In this document: piece after piece, positions 1 to 7,011 of the stretch
How positions within the stretch are numbered: the stretch's first letter is position 1
How the letters are laid out: each line of letters opens with the position of its first letter
Assembly: GCA_903862375.1 (NCBI GenBank)
Contig: CAIOXR010000044.1
Coordinates: forward strand, 1-16,342
DNA length: 16,342 nt
Source of the DNA: an uncultured bacterium
Lineage (GTDB): Bacteria; Patescibacteriota; Minisyncoccia; Phycocordibacterales; UBA9973
Reading direction: 5' to 3'
The notes under the pieces: model-generated
Database searches by the model: none
Told to the model about the DNA's origin: nothing
What the model saw: the letters and a program-made list of their open reading frames with translations, nothing else
Position numbers and translations under genes: made by a program

Positions 1-2
1 GA

Positions 3-449
3 TATGCCATATTATTTACAGTTGTGGTTGTTGGTATTATTTCTTTAATAAGTATTGGTTTGTCAAATTCTGCATTGAAACAATTACAATTATCTTCAGT
101 AGCAAAAGATTCAACCATTGCGTTTTATCAGGCAGATATAGGTCTAGAATGTATCTTATATGCAGAAAATAATAATATGATAAATGGTAATACAGGAGGA
201 ACAATATCTTGTGGTGAAAATGAATTAACTTATGCAATTCCAAGTATGTTAGTTATAGGAACATCTACTGAATATACTTACACTATTATAAATAATAATT
301 CTACTAGTGGTAATAAATGTTTTAATGCAAAAGTTATAAAAACTGAATCTGATACAGCAATAAAAACTACAGTAAAATCATACGGATATAATATTTGTGA
401 TAAAACGAAAGCAAGAACAGTTGAACGAGCCATTGAAATAAGTTATTAA
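3..449 (+). CDS. PilX-like / type IV pilin-like protein, C-terminal part (5' truncated by window edge)
   Basis: The reading frame is open from base 3, the first complete codon, with no start needed, so the gene begins upstream of the window. A GTG at 24 exists but lies inside the hydrophobic N-terminal helix and is unlikely to be the start. The visible product opens with a hydrophobic segment (AILFTVVVVGIISLISIGLS) followed by a polar stretch with ALKQLQLSS and then FYQADIGLECILYAE. That arrangement is typical of PilX-type pilus accessory proteins common in Parcubacteria. The prepilin peptidase site would lie just upstream and is not visible. The rest is a Ser/Thr/Asn-rich domain with three further cysteines, compatible with an extracellular domain. 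The stop lies 7 nt before ligA, and the ligA promoter overlaps the end of this gene. Family assignment is by pattern only. Confidence 0.6.
   Translation, partial: YAILFTVVVVGIISLISIGLSNSALKQLQLSSVAKDSTIAFYQADIGLECILYAENNNMINGNTGGTISCGENELTYAIPSMLVIGTSTEYTYTIINNNSTSGNKCFNAKVIKTESDTAIKTTVKSYGYNICDKTKARTVERAIEISY
421..449 (+). promoter_or_regulatory. Putative sigma70-type promoter of ligA, inside the upstream gene
   Basis: A -35 TTGAAC (421-426), 17-nt spacer and -10 TATTAA (444-449) precede the ligA ATG (457) by only 7 nt, so the mRNA would have a leader of about one nucleotide. The promoter overlaps the last codons of the pilin-like gene. No Shine-Dalgarno sequence is present before ligA. Confidence 0.45.
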
Positions 450-456
450 GATATTT

Positions 457-2565
457 ATGGAAGACTTAAATATAAAAAATCGAATAATAAAGCTTCGAAA
501 AGAAATTTCTCGTTTAAGAGAAGAGTATCATATTAATAATAATCCGAAAGTTACAGATGATGTATATGAGTCTCTTACTCGAGAGTTGCACAGTCTGGAG
601 ACTAAGTACCCAGAATATCTAGAGGTAGATAATTCTCTGAATAGGGTAGCAGGAGTCCCACTACCTGAATTTAAAAAAGTAAAACACGAAATAAGAATGC
701 TTTCTTTAAATGATGTTTTTTCAGAAGAAGAGATTATCGAATGGGATAAGCGTGTAAAGAAATTAATTGATCATACTGGTATTTTAAACTATTTTTGCGA
801 AGTTAAACTTGATGGTTTGACTGCTTCTCTTTTTTATCAAGATGGTGTGTTTATGAGGGGTGCGACAAGAGGGGATGGTTTTATAGGTGAAGATGTCACA
901 GAGAATTTGAAAATGATAGAGTCCATCCCACTTAAATTGAAAGAAAATATGAAAGGTATTGTTGAAATAAGGGGTGAAGTAGTGATGACGAAGAAGACTT
1001 GGCAAGATTTGAATAAGAAGCAGATAGATATGGGGAAAGCTACTTTTGCAAATTCTAGAAACGCAGCAGCTGGAAGCCTTCGTCAACTCAATCCTAAAAT
1101 AGTACAAGAAAGGAAATTAGATTTCTTTGCTTGGGATGTAGCACAATTCAAAGTAGATAATCAAGAATTAATAATTAAGAATCATTCGGATAAGCATAAT
1201 TTATTAAGAAAATTTGGCTTTCAAGTTGCTCCATATGAAAAACAGGCAAAAAATTTAGATGAAGTTTTTTTATTCATTAAAGAGATTGGTAAAAAAAGAG
1301 TAGACTTTCCTTATATGACAGATGGTATGGTAATATCAATTGATAATTTAGAAGCTCAAGAGAATTTAGGTTTTGTTGGGAAAGCTCCACGATATATGGT
1401 GGCTTATAAGTATGAAGCTGAGAGAGCTACAACAGTCATAAAAGATATTATCATAAACGTCGGACGCACAGGAGCTATAACACCTGTTGCTCATTTTAAT
1501 CCTACTTTAGTTGCTGGCTCGACCATTTCAAAAGCGACGCTTCATAATATGGATCAGATAGAACGATTAGATATAAGAGTAGGAGATACAGTGGTTATAC
1601 AGAAAGCAGGTGACGTCATTCCTGAAGTGGTAGAAGTATTGGTAAATATGCGAACAGGTAAAGAAAAGAAGTATAAAATGCCAGAACTTTGTCCAGTATG
1701 TAATTATAAGATTGAGAGAAGAGAAGCTACAGACCAAAGAAGCTCCTCTTCGCAAAGTCCTCGGACGAGGGGGACGGGAGCCGGTGCCAGACTAATTGCT
1801 CATAGGACTTCTTTGGTCTCTAGCTTAAATACAAAATCTGTTGCTTATTATTGTACAAATACAAATTGTCCTGCTCGTAGTAGAAGAGGTATGCAACATT
1901 TTGTAAATGTATTTGAGATTTATGAGATCGGTCCGAAAATTTTAGATCGCTTGAAAGATGAAGGATTGATCACTGACTCAGCTGATTTATTTACTCTTGA
2001 AGTTTCTGACTTATATGGACTAGAGCGTTTTGGTTTAAAATCAGCTGAGAATATTATTAATTCAATAAATCTACATAAAAAAGTTTTATTTTGGCGTTTT
2101 ATATATGCACTAGGGATAATACACGTAGGTGAGCAGACTGCTCAAGATGTGGCAAATCATTTCGGATCTCTTGATAAGGTTATGAAAGCAAGCATAGAAG
2201 AGATAAACAGTATAGAGAATATTGGTCATGCAGTATCAAGTAGTTTATATGAATTTTTCCATAATAAAGAAAATTTAGTATTTATAGAAAAACTCTTTAC
2301 AAATGGAGTCACCATAGACAATACTTCTATTAAGAAAGGTTTGAAATTAAAAGGTAAAGTATTTGTCATTACAGGGACACTTGAAAGTTTATCTCGTGAT
2401 GAGATTAAGAAAAAGATAATCAATGAAGGTGGTAGGATTTCTTCTTCTGTATCCAGTAAGACAGACTATGTACTTGTAGGAGAAGAGCCGGGGAGTAAGT
2501 ATGATGATGCTAAAAAGCTTGGAATTAAAATACTAAATGAAAAAGAATTCTTGAAGATGTTTTAA
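457..2565 (+). CDS. ligA: NAD-dependent DNA ligase LigA with an insertion in its zinc finger
   Basis: This enzyme seals nicks in DNA using NAD+ during replication and repair. The 702-residue product has the full bacterial LigA order: N-terminal Ia domain (about 1-70), adenylation domain with the KLDG motif (Lys117 is the predicted AMP-accepting lysine) and GATRGDG, OB fold, a four-cysteine zinc finger (Cys412, Cys415, Cys466, Cys471), helix-hairpin-helix region, and a C-terminal BRCT domain (about 628-702, with VFVITGTLES and DYVLVGEEPGSK). It is some 30 residues longer than usual. The excess lies between Cys415 and Cys466, where E. coli LigA has 14 residues and this protein has 50. The extra segment is Ser/Arg/Gly-rich, is encoded by an inverted repeat with a GC-rich centre (1724-1826), and keeps the frame. 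The start at 457 fits the family N-terminus and the promoter spacing. ligA follows a pilin-like gene and precedes gatCA. Confidence 0.95.
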   Translation: MEDLNIKNRIIKLRKEISRLREEYHINNNPKVTDDVYESLTRELHSLETKYPEYLEVDNSLNRVAGVPLPEFKKVKHEIRMLSLNDVFSEEEIIEWDKRVKKLIDHTGILNYFCEVKLDGLTASLFYQDGVFMRGATRGDGFIGEDVTENLKMIESIPLKLKENMKGIVEIRGEVVMTKKTWQDLNKKQIDMGKATFANSRNAAAGSLRQLNPKIVQERKLDFFAWDVAQFKVDNQELIIKNHSDKHNLLRKFGFQVAPYEKQAKNLDEVFLFIKEIGKKRVDFPYMTDGMVISIDNLEAQENLGFVGKAPRYMVAYKYEAERATTVIKDIIINVGRTGAITPVAHFNPTLVAGSTISKATLHNMDQIERLDIRVGDTVVIQKAGDVIPEVVEVLVNMRTGKEKKYKMPELCPVCNYKIERREATDQRSSSSQSPRTRGTGAGARLIAHRTSLVSSLNTKSVAYYCTNTNCPARSRRGMQHFVNVFEIYEIGPKILDRLKDEGLITDSADLFTLEVSDLYGLERFGLKSAENIINSINLHKKVLFWRFIYALGIIHVGEQTAQDVANHFGSLDKVMKASIEEINSIENIGHAVSSSLYEFFHNKENLVFIEKLFTNGVTIDNTSIKKGLKLKGKVFVITGTLESLSRDEIKKKIINEGGRISSSVSSKTDYVLVGEEPGSKYDDAKKLGIKILNEKEFLKMF
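1724..1826 (+). repeat. Palindromic insertion element within ligA
   Basis: Inverted arms of about 24 nt (1724-1747 and 1804-1826) share AGACCAAAGAAG and flanking bases, with 2-3 differences. They enclose a 56-nt GC-rich loop containing a smaller hairpin (CCTCG/CGAGG, about 1759-1770). The G+C content is clearly above the surrounding gene. The element encodes roughly residues 423-457 of LigA, exactly where the zinc finger is too long for the family. It resembles in concept the Rickettsia palindromic elements that insert in frame into genes; no sequence relation to them is claimed. Confidence 0.7.
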
Positions 2566-2578
2566 TAGATATGAATTT

Positions 2579-2606
2579 TTGAAAATTTATACAAATATGC
2601 TATTGT
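2579..2606 (+). promoter_or_regulatory. Promoter of gatCA, leaderless type
   Basis: TTGAAA (2579-2584), a 16-nt spacer and an extended -10 TGC-TATTGT (hexamer 2601-2606) lie exactly 6 nt before the gatC ATG at 2613. Transcription is predicted to start at or next to the A of ATG. No ribosome binding site is visible. Confidence 0.55.
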
Positions 2607-2612
2607 AAATAT

Positions 2613-2900
2613 ATGGATATAGAAATTATTAAAGATTTAGCTAGATTAGCCCGTGTATATATGACCGAAGAAGAAATGGTTGAAATTGGAAACAGTTTCG
2701 GATCTATTCTTGATTATGTGGGTCAAATTAAAGAAGTTTCAGGTGATATACATCACGATTACGTGCAGTCACCAGACGAGCCTATAAATATATATAGAGA
2801 AGATATTGTTACTGTACAAAGTGGTTTTTATAATGAAAAGATATTATCCCAAGCACCTGCGACCGAGAATGGGTACTTAAAAGTAAAACAAATATTATAA
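2613..2900 (+). CDS. gatC: Asp/Glu-tRNA amidotransferase subunit GatC
   Basis: GatC is the small stabilising subunit of GatCAB, which converts Glu-tRNA(Gln) and Asp-tRNA(Asn) to Gln-tRNA and Asn-tRNA. The 95-residue length is typical. The N-terminal helices IIKDLARLARVYMTEEE and SILDYVGQIKEV match the usual LA-LARL...L...IL-YV-QL pattern, followed by the extended C-terminal part with REDIV and a short PATENGYLKVKQIL tail that normally packs onto GatA. gatA starts 1 nt after the stop, so the two are certainly co-transcribed. gatB is not in the window. Confidence 0.9.
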   Translation: MDIEIIKDLARLARVYMTEEEMVEIGNSFGSILDYVGQIKEVSGDIHHDYVQSPDEPINIYREDIVTVQSGFYNEKILSQAPATENGYLKVKQIL

Positions 2901-2901
2901 T

Positions 2902-4329
2902 ATGAAAATAGATTTAAAAAGTTTAAATATAGAAAAAGTGCATAATTCATTCTTAACAGGAGAGTATACTGTTAAAGATTTGACTGAGGCTTATTTGGGG
3001 GTAATAAAAGAAAAGAATGAAGTGATAAATGCTTATCTTGAAGTTTTTTATAATGATATTGATTCTCAGATTGAGATTGCAGATAAAATGTTTAAAAATG
3101 GTACTGCGACTCTTATGACAGGTATCCCTATAGCGATAAAAGATAATACTTTATTCGAAGGGCATATTTCTTCTGCTGGTTCAAAAATGCTTGAGAACTA
3201 CGTTGCCACTTATGATTCTTTTGTTGTTAAAAAACTAAAAGAAGAAGGAGCAATCATATTAGGAAGAACAAATATGGATGAATTTGCGATGGGAAGTTCT
3301 ACACAAACTTCTGCCTTTGGAGTAACTAGAAACCCTTATGATATTACGAGGGTACCAGGAGGATCATCAGGCGGGCCAGCTGCAGCTGTTGCAGGTGATA
3401 TGGCACTTGCATCTTTAGGTACTGAGACATGTGGTTCTGTACGTCAGCCAGCTTCTTTTTGTGGACTTGTAGGTATAAAGCCCACTTACGGTGCAGTTTC
3501 TCGTAGTGGAATTATAGCTATGGGAAGTTCTCTTGATCAGGTTGGACCTATGACTAAGACTGTTACTGATGCAGAAATTTTATATAATACTATCAGTGGG
3601 AAAGATTTACTTGATAGTACTTCACTGACAGATGAATTTAAATCTACAGTTGAAAAAAGTATTTTTAAGAAAAAGATTGGAGTTCCAAGAGCTTTCTTGA
3701 ATGGTGGTGGTATTAATGAAGAGGTTCTTAAGAATTTTGAAATTTGTTGTGAGAAATTAAAAAATGCAGGTTATGAAATAGTAGACGTTGTGTCAGATAC
3801 CATGAAGTATTCACTAGCAGTTTATTATATTATTATGCCAGCTGAAGCTTCGACAAATCTTGCTAGATATGATGGGATTCGTTATGGTCTTTCTGTAGAT
3901 GCACCAAATTTATATGATGTTTATACTAAAAGCAAAGGAAAAGGGTTTGGTAAGGAAGTTCGCAGACGTTTACTTTTAGGGGCATATATACTTTCTCACG
4001 GTTTTAAAGAAGCTTATTACCGAAAGGCTTTGAATGTTCGTGATATGATAGCTAAAGAATTGTTAGAAATATTTGAACAAGTAGATGTATTTATTACTCC
4101 GACTGTTCCTTTTCCCGCATTTAAGCTTGGAGAAAAGATGGATGATCCACTTGCAATGTATATGAATGATATTTTCTCTGCACCTGCAAATTTGACAGGA
4201 GTACCAGCTATTTCTATACCATCAGGAATAACAAAAGAGGGTTTACCGTTAGGACTTCAGATCACAGCTCCATACTTAAGAGAAGATATTTTATTTTCTA
4301 TTGGAAAAGAGTTTGAAAAATTAGTGTAA
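2902..4329 (+). CDS. gatA: Glu-tRNA(Gln) amidotransferase subunit GatA
   Basis: GatA is the amidase subunit that releases ammonia from glutamine (or asparagine) for GatB. The 475-residue length is normal. The amidase-signature Ser-cisSer-Lys triad is recognisable: Lys80 in GIPIAIKDN, Ser155/Ser156 in PGGSSGG, and nucleophile Ser179 before VRQPASFCG. The C-terminal region SAPANLTGVPAISIPSG is also conserved. Two unusual residues surround the catalytic serines: the family TGGS reads TCGS (Cys177 for Gly), and GGSSGGS reads GGSSGGP (Pro159). Both serines and the lysine are kept, so activity is expected but not certain. With gatC it forms an operon driven by the promoter at 2579. The presence of tRNA-Gln(CTG) in the same window fits a role in making Gln-tRNA. 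Confidence 0.93.
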   Translation: MKIDLKSLNIEKVHNSFLTGEYTVKDLTEAYLGVIKEKNEVINAYLEVFYNDIDSQIEIADKMFKNGTATLMTGIPIAIKDNTLFEGHISSAGSKMLENYVATYDSFVVKKLKEEGAIILGRTNMDEFAMGSSTQTSAFGVTRNPYDITRVPGGSSGGPAAAVAGDMALASLGTETCGSVRQPASFCGLVGIKPTYGAVSRSGIIAMGSSLDQVGPMTKTVTDAEILYNTISGKDLLDSTSLTDEFKSTVEKSIFKKKIGVPRAFLNGGGINEEVLKNFEICCEKLKNAGYEIVDVVSDTMKYSLAVYYIIMPAEASTNLARYDGIRYGLSVDAPNLYDVYTKSKGKGFGKEVRRRLLLGAYILSHGFKEAYYRKALNVRDMIAKELLEIFEQVDVFITPTVPFPAFKLGEKMDDPLAMYMNDIFSAPANLTGVPAISIPSGITKEGLPLGLQITAPYLREDILFSIGKEFEKLV

Positions 4330-4342
4330 TTTGTAGTGGAAC

Positions 4343-4371
4343 TTTATTAAAATTTTACTAAAGAGTATAAT
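4343..4371 (+). promoter_or_regulatory. Promoter of the 4378 membrane-protein gene, leaderless type
   Basis: A consensus -10 TATAAT (4366-4371) ends exactly 6 nt before the ATG at 4378. At 17-nt spacing the -35 would be TTTATT (4343-4348), a weak match. The 48-nt gap after gatA holds nothing else. Confidence 0.45.
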
Positions 4372-4377
4372 ATAAAT

Positions 4378-4992
4378 ATGCAACCTAGTAATGCATTACA
4401 AACAATAACAGAGAAACCATTATTTGATCCTACTTATTTAAATATTGAGTATTTATTTGATAAAATTGCAAATTCTATTGGGCCTATTTTTAATATCATT
4501 ACTGATCCGAAAACTTGGAGTATTATTGGTCTTATTTCTACTCTTGTCTCTATGGTCGCACTTTCTGTTATTATTTATTCTCTTGTGCGTTTGTATGAGA
4601 TTCAAATCTTTGATGCTGAAGAGATTGATCATGAGATAAAGCATGCACTTGCAAGAGAGAAAGAGCGTGAACGTGAATTAAATCCTCGTTGGAAATATAT
4701 TTTAACTTTAGTAGAGAGTCCAAATGAATCAGATTGGCGTGTTGCTATTCTGGAGTCTGATACTTTACTTGAAGAAGCTTTGAAAGAGAAAGGTCTAGAA
4801 GGTAATACAATGGCAGAGCTTTTAGAAGAAGCAAAATCAAATGGTTATCAAAGTATACAAAGTGCTTGGGATGCACATTTAACTCGTAATAAGATTGCTC
4901 ACGAAGGTCAGAATTTTCCATTAAGCCAAGTAGAGACTAGAAGAATAATAAAACTATATCAAAATGTTTTTGAAGATTTAAAGTTAATATAA
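4378..4992 (+). CDS. Single-span membrane protein with HEPN-like C-terminal domain (unknown function)
   Basis: The 204-residue protein has a short N-terminal region, one clear transmembrane helix (about 47-70, WSIIGLISTLVSMVALSVII), a charged helix rich in Glu/Lys/Arg (about 80-100), and an all-helical soluble domain to the end. The latter has the pattern SDWRVAILESD, then AWDAHLTRNKIAHEG, then a final helix RRIIKLYQNVFEDL. Proteins of this build are, as I recall, widespread in Patescibacteria without known function. Arg170-X4-His175 (R-NKIA-H) matches the RX4-6H signature of HEPN domains, many of which are RNases or substrate-binding helical domains. That link is inference from the motif and helical context. 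It has its own promoter and is closed by the terminator at 4991. Confidence 0.7.
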   Translation: MQPSNALQTITEKPLFDPTYLNIEYLFDKIANSIGPIFNIITDPKTWSIIGLISTLVSMVALSVIIYSLVRLYEIQIFDAEEIDHEIKHALAREKERERELNPRWKYILTLVESPNESDWRVAILESDTLLEEALKEKGLEGNTMAELLEEAKSNGYQSIQSAWDAHLTRNKIAHEGQNFPLSQVETRRIIKLYQNVFEDLKLI

Positions 4993-5020
4993 AAAAGAGT
5001 AGCCATGGCTACTCTTTTTT
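4991..5020. terminator. Bidirectional rho-independent terminator (perfect 30-nt palindrome)
   Basis: The 30 bases are their own reverse complement, with a GAGTAGCC/GGCTACTC stem flanked by A6 and T6. It terminates the membrane-protein gene on plus and the tRNA cluster transcript on minus. It overlaps the last base pairs of the stop codon of the gene at 4378. Confidence 0.9.
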
Positions 5021-5028
5021 ATTATTTG

Positions 5029-5102
5029 CGCAGTCGAAGGGATTTGAACCCTCAACCTCCCACGTGACAGGCGGGTGCTCTAACCAGTTGAGCTACGACT
5101 GC
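5029..5102 (-). tRNA. tRNA-Asp(GTC)
   Basis: The minus strand folds as a cloverleaf: acceptor GCAGTCG/CGACTGC, discriminator G, anticodon stem CCCGC/GTGGG with loop CTGTCAC (anticodon GTC), and T-arm with loop TTCAAAT. The 3' CCA is not encoded. The terminator at 4991-5020 lies directly downstream. Confidence 0.95.
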
Positions 5103-5151
5103 AATTTATACTTAAAACATAACATAAAATAGATAAAATATCTACTTATTG

Positions 5152-5225
5152 TGTCGGTGGGAAGACTTGAACTTCCTACCTCGGGCTTATGAGTCCCGCG
5201 CTCTAACCAGATGAGCTACACCGAC
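5152..5225 (-). tRNA. tRNA-Met(CAT), probably elongator
   Basis: Cloverleaf on minus: acceptor GTCGGTG/CACCGAC, discriminator A, D-arm with GCTC/GAGC, anticodon loop CTCATAA (CAT), T stem GGAAG/CTTCC. The anticodon stem CGGGA/GCCCG has a mismatch (A31-G39) next to the loop. The fully paired acceptor distinguishes it from the initiator at 5271. A tRNA-Ile2 with modified CAT cannot be excluded but fits less well. CCA is not encoded. Confidence 0.88.
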
Positions 5226-5270
5226 ATATAATTTAGGTTCGAGACATATTGGCTTGTCACGAGCCTATTG

Positions 5271-5341
5271 TTGCGGGAGGTCGAATCGAACGACCGTCTT
5301 AAGGTTATGAGCCTTACGAGATACCATTTCTCTATCCCGCT
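5271..5341 (-). tRNA. Initiator tRNA-fMet(CAT)
   Basis: Cloverleaf on minus with the initiator hallmark: positions 1 and 72 do not pair (A1-A72), followed by six pairs GCGGGA/TCCCGC and discriminator A. D stem GAGA/TCTC, anticodon loop CTCATAA, T stem GGTCG/CGACC. The anticodon stem is TAAGG/CCTTA, so only two of the three G-C pairs (29-31/39-41) usual for bacterial initiators are present; pair 29-41 is A-T. CCA is not encoded. A partial copy of its 5' half lies at 5388-5447. Confidence 0.9.
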
Positions 5342-5387
5342 ATATTATTTATTATTTTAAACAAAACTTTATCTTATCATAACCTTT

Positions 5388-5447
5388 GGTTATGAGTCTA
5401 TTTTCCTTATGCGAGATACCATTTCTCTATCCCGCTATATTATTTAT
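5388..5447 (-). pseudogene. Partial copy of initiator tRNA 5' half
   Basis: Positions 5412-5447 are identical to 5317-5352: the acceptor 5' strand, D arm and upstream flank of tRNA-fMet. Similarity continues less well through the anticodon region (GGTTATGAG at 5388-5396 equals 5303-5311), interrupted by about 8 extra bases. No T arm or 3' acceptor strand follows, so it cannot fold as a tRNA. At its inner end an 8-bp hairpin (5377-5384/5388-5395, loop TTT) mirrors the anticodon-loop sequence. Confidence 0.8.
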
Positions 5448-5560
5448 GTATATTAAACAATTCTTTTATAGTAACTCAAAATCATCAATTTTGCAACTTA
5501 TGTAATTTATAGTATTATAAATCTATTGTTTTGCTAGAATATTAAGCAAATAATTTATAT

Positions 5561-5624
5561 AAAATGATTTAGCTCTAAAACACAGTAGTGTCCGGGTGAT
5601 CATTTTTATTAAAAATGATTTAGC
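5561..5624 (+). repeat. Direct repeat and hairpins at the 5' edge of tRNA-Thr(GGT)
   Basis: The 13-mer AAAATGATTTAGC occurs at 5561-5573 and again at 5612-5624, where its last two bases are the first two of the tRNA. Its first eight bases also occur inverted at 5599-5606, giving a hairpin. A second hairpin CATTTTTA/TAAAAATG (5601-5617) and a small ACAC/GTGT stem (5580-5591) lie between. The rest of the 5448-5560 spacer is AT-rich without recognisable content. Confidence 0.6.
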
Positions 5625-5694
5625 CGTCATAGCTTAGTGGTAAAGCACTGTCTTGGTAAGACAGAGACCGTGAGTCCGATTCTCACTGACGGCT
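5623..5694 (+). tRNA. tRNA-Thr(GGT)
   Basis: Acceptor GCCGTCA/TGACGGC, discriminator T, D arm with GCTT/AAGC, anticodon stem CTGTC/GACAG and loop TTGGTAA (GGT), T loop TCCGATT. CCA is not encoded. It reads ACC and ACT threonine codons. Confidence 0.94.
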
Positions 5695-5745
5695 CATTGC
5701 TTTAATTAATTAAAATAATTAATAATAGTAAATTTAAATATAAAA

Positions 5746-5818
5746 GCCGAAGTAGCTCAGTTGGTAGAGCAATGGTATCGTAAACCGTAGGTCGCCAGTT
5801 CGATTCTGGCCTTCGGCT
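5746..5818 (+). tRNA. tRNA-Thr(CGT)
   Basis: Acceptor GCCGAAG/CTTCGGC, discriminator T, D arm GCTC/GAGC, anticodon stem ATGGT/ACCGT (one T-G pair) with loop ATCGTAA (CGT), T stem GCCAG/CTGGC. CCA is not encoded. It ends 2 nt before the convergent stop codon of the aminotransferase gene; the T-rich bases 5821-5829 could serve as its terminator tail. Confidence 0.93.
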
Positions 5819-5820
5819 CA

Positions 5821-7008
5821 TTATTTTTTAGAATAGAAATTTTTAATTTTTTCTGCTGCAGTTTTTACTTCTGGAAGAGAAGGCACTAAAGCAAATCGAA
5901 CATAATTTTCACCTGGATTAAAATTATTCTCATCTACATCAGATATCCAAGCACCCGGAGTGACTACAATAGCAAGTTCTTTGGAAAGAAGTTCTTTTGC
6001 AAATTCTACTCCATTCATAGAGTTAGGAGCTTTAAGCCATAGATAAAACGTAGCTTCACTTTTGCATTCTGGCATTCCTGTTTGCTTGAAAGCATCAATC
6101 ATAATATCTCTTTTTTCTTTGTATTCTTTTCTCATTTTTTCTGCATGACTTTCATCTTGTAGAGCTTTTATAGCACCAGCTTGAATAAAGTTTGGAGTTC
6201 CAGAGTCTATATTTGTTTTTAATTTTTTTAATTTCTCAATTATTCTTTCATCTCCAGCTACCCAACCGACTCTGTATCCTGTCATATTATTCCTTTTACT
6301 TAATGAATAAAAAGTAATGATGCCTTTTTTAGTTATTTCTAGTATCGAATGAGGTTTTTTATCAAAGTATATATCGATATAGCAACCTTCATCTGAGGCT
6401 ATAATTATATTATATTTTTCTGCCCAAGATATTAGTCCTTGATAATATTCTAAATCAGCTATTGTTCCAGTAGGAGAGTTTGGGTAATTTATCCAGACGA
6501 TTTTAGCTTTTTCTGCAATATCATTCGGTATTTTATTATAATTAAGTAGAAAACCATCTTCTTCTTTTAAAGATACAAAGTACGGTATTCCACTAGCAAA
6601 AATTGCGCCATTCTTCATAGGAGGGTAACCAGGGTTTGGAAGTATTACTATATCATCTGTATTTATAAAAGCTTGAGGAAAGTTAAATACAGTTTCTTTT
6701 GATCCCAAAGTTGAGCATATCTCTGTATTTGGATTTAGATCTATACCAAATCTTTTTTTCATCCAATTTACTATTTCTTGTCTATACTCTATTTGACCGA
6801 TGTAGCTTGGATAACCAGTATTAGCATGTATATCTACTGCTTCTTTGACTGCATTTCTTATGAATTCAGGAGTAGGAGAAGTCGGATCTCCAACACCAAA
6901 ATCAATAGGTGTGATACCTTCTATTTTTAGATTAGCAACTAGTTTATCTACTTCAGCGAAAGCATAGCTACCTAATTTATTTAATTTATCTGATCCAATT
7001 ATCTCCAT
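5821..7008 (-). CDS. PLP-dependent class I/II aminotransferase, probable diaminopimelate aminotransferase (DapL or DapC type)
   Basis: This is a fold-type I PLP enzyme of 395 residues. It shows FGVGDPTSPTP near the N-terminus, the GYPSYIG substrate loop, INYPNSPTG (Asn177), SDEG (Asp206) and the PLP-binding Lys238 in YSLSKRNNMTGYRVGW, with a C-terminal YVRFAL arginine. The SLSK...MTGYR context and position directly after dapB and dapA indicate a role in diaminopimelate synthesis. It could be LL-DAP aminotransferase, which converts tetrahydrodipicolinate directly to LL-DAP, or N-succinyl-DAP aminotransferase. No dapD or dapE is in the window, which leans toward the DapL route without proving it. 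The start is 3 nt after the dapA stop, so it is the last gene of the dapB-dapA operon. It ends 2 nt from tRNA-Thr(CGT) without a separate terminator. Confidence 0.85.
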   Translation of the reverse strand: MEIIGSDKLNKLGSYAFAEVDKLVANLKIEGITPIDFGVGDPTSPTPEFIRNAVKEAVDIHANTGYPSYIGQIEYRQEIVNWMKKRFGIDLNPNTEICSTLGSKETVFNFPQAFINTDDIVILPNPGYPPMKNGAIFASGIPYFVSLKEEDGFLLNYNKIPNDIAEKAKIVWINYPNSPTGTIADLEYYQGLISWAEKYNIIIASDEGCYIDIYFDKKPHSILEITKKGIITFYSLSKRNNMTGYRVGWVAGDERIIEKLKKLKTNIDSGTPNFIQAGAIKALQDESHAEKMRKEYKEKRDIMIDAFKQTGMPECKSEATFYLWLKAPNSMNGVEFAKELLSKELAIVVTPGAWISDVDENNFNPGENYVRFALVPSLPEVKTAAEKIKNFYSKK

Positions 7009-7011
7009 ACA

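Noticed and set aside
1700..1850. Intein or self-splicing intron in ligA
   Set aside because: The extra segment is only about 100 nt, stays in frame and lacks intein splice residues or intron cores; it is translated as part of LigA.
5388..5460. An additional functional Met tRNA
   Set aside because: Only the 5' half is present, interrupted near the anticodon; there is no T arm or 3' acceptor strand.
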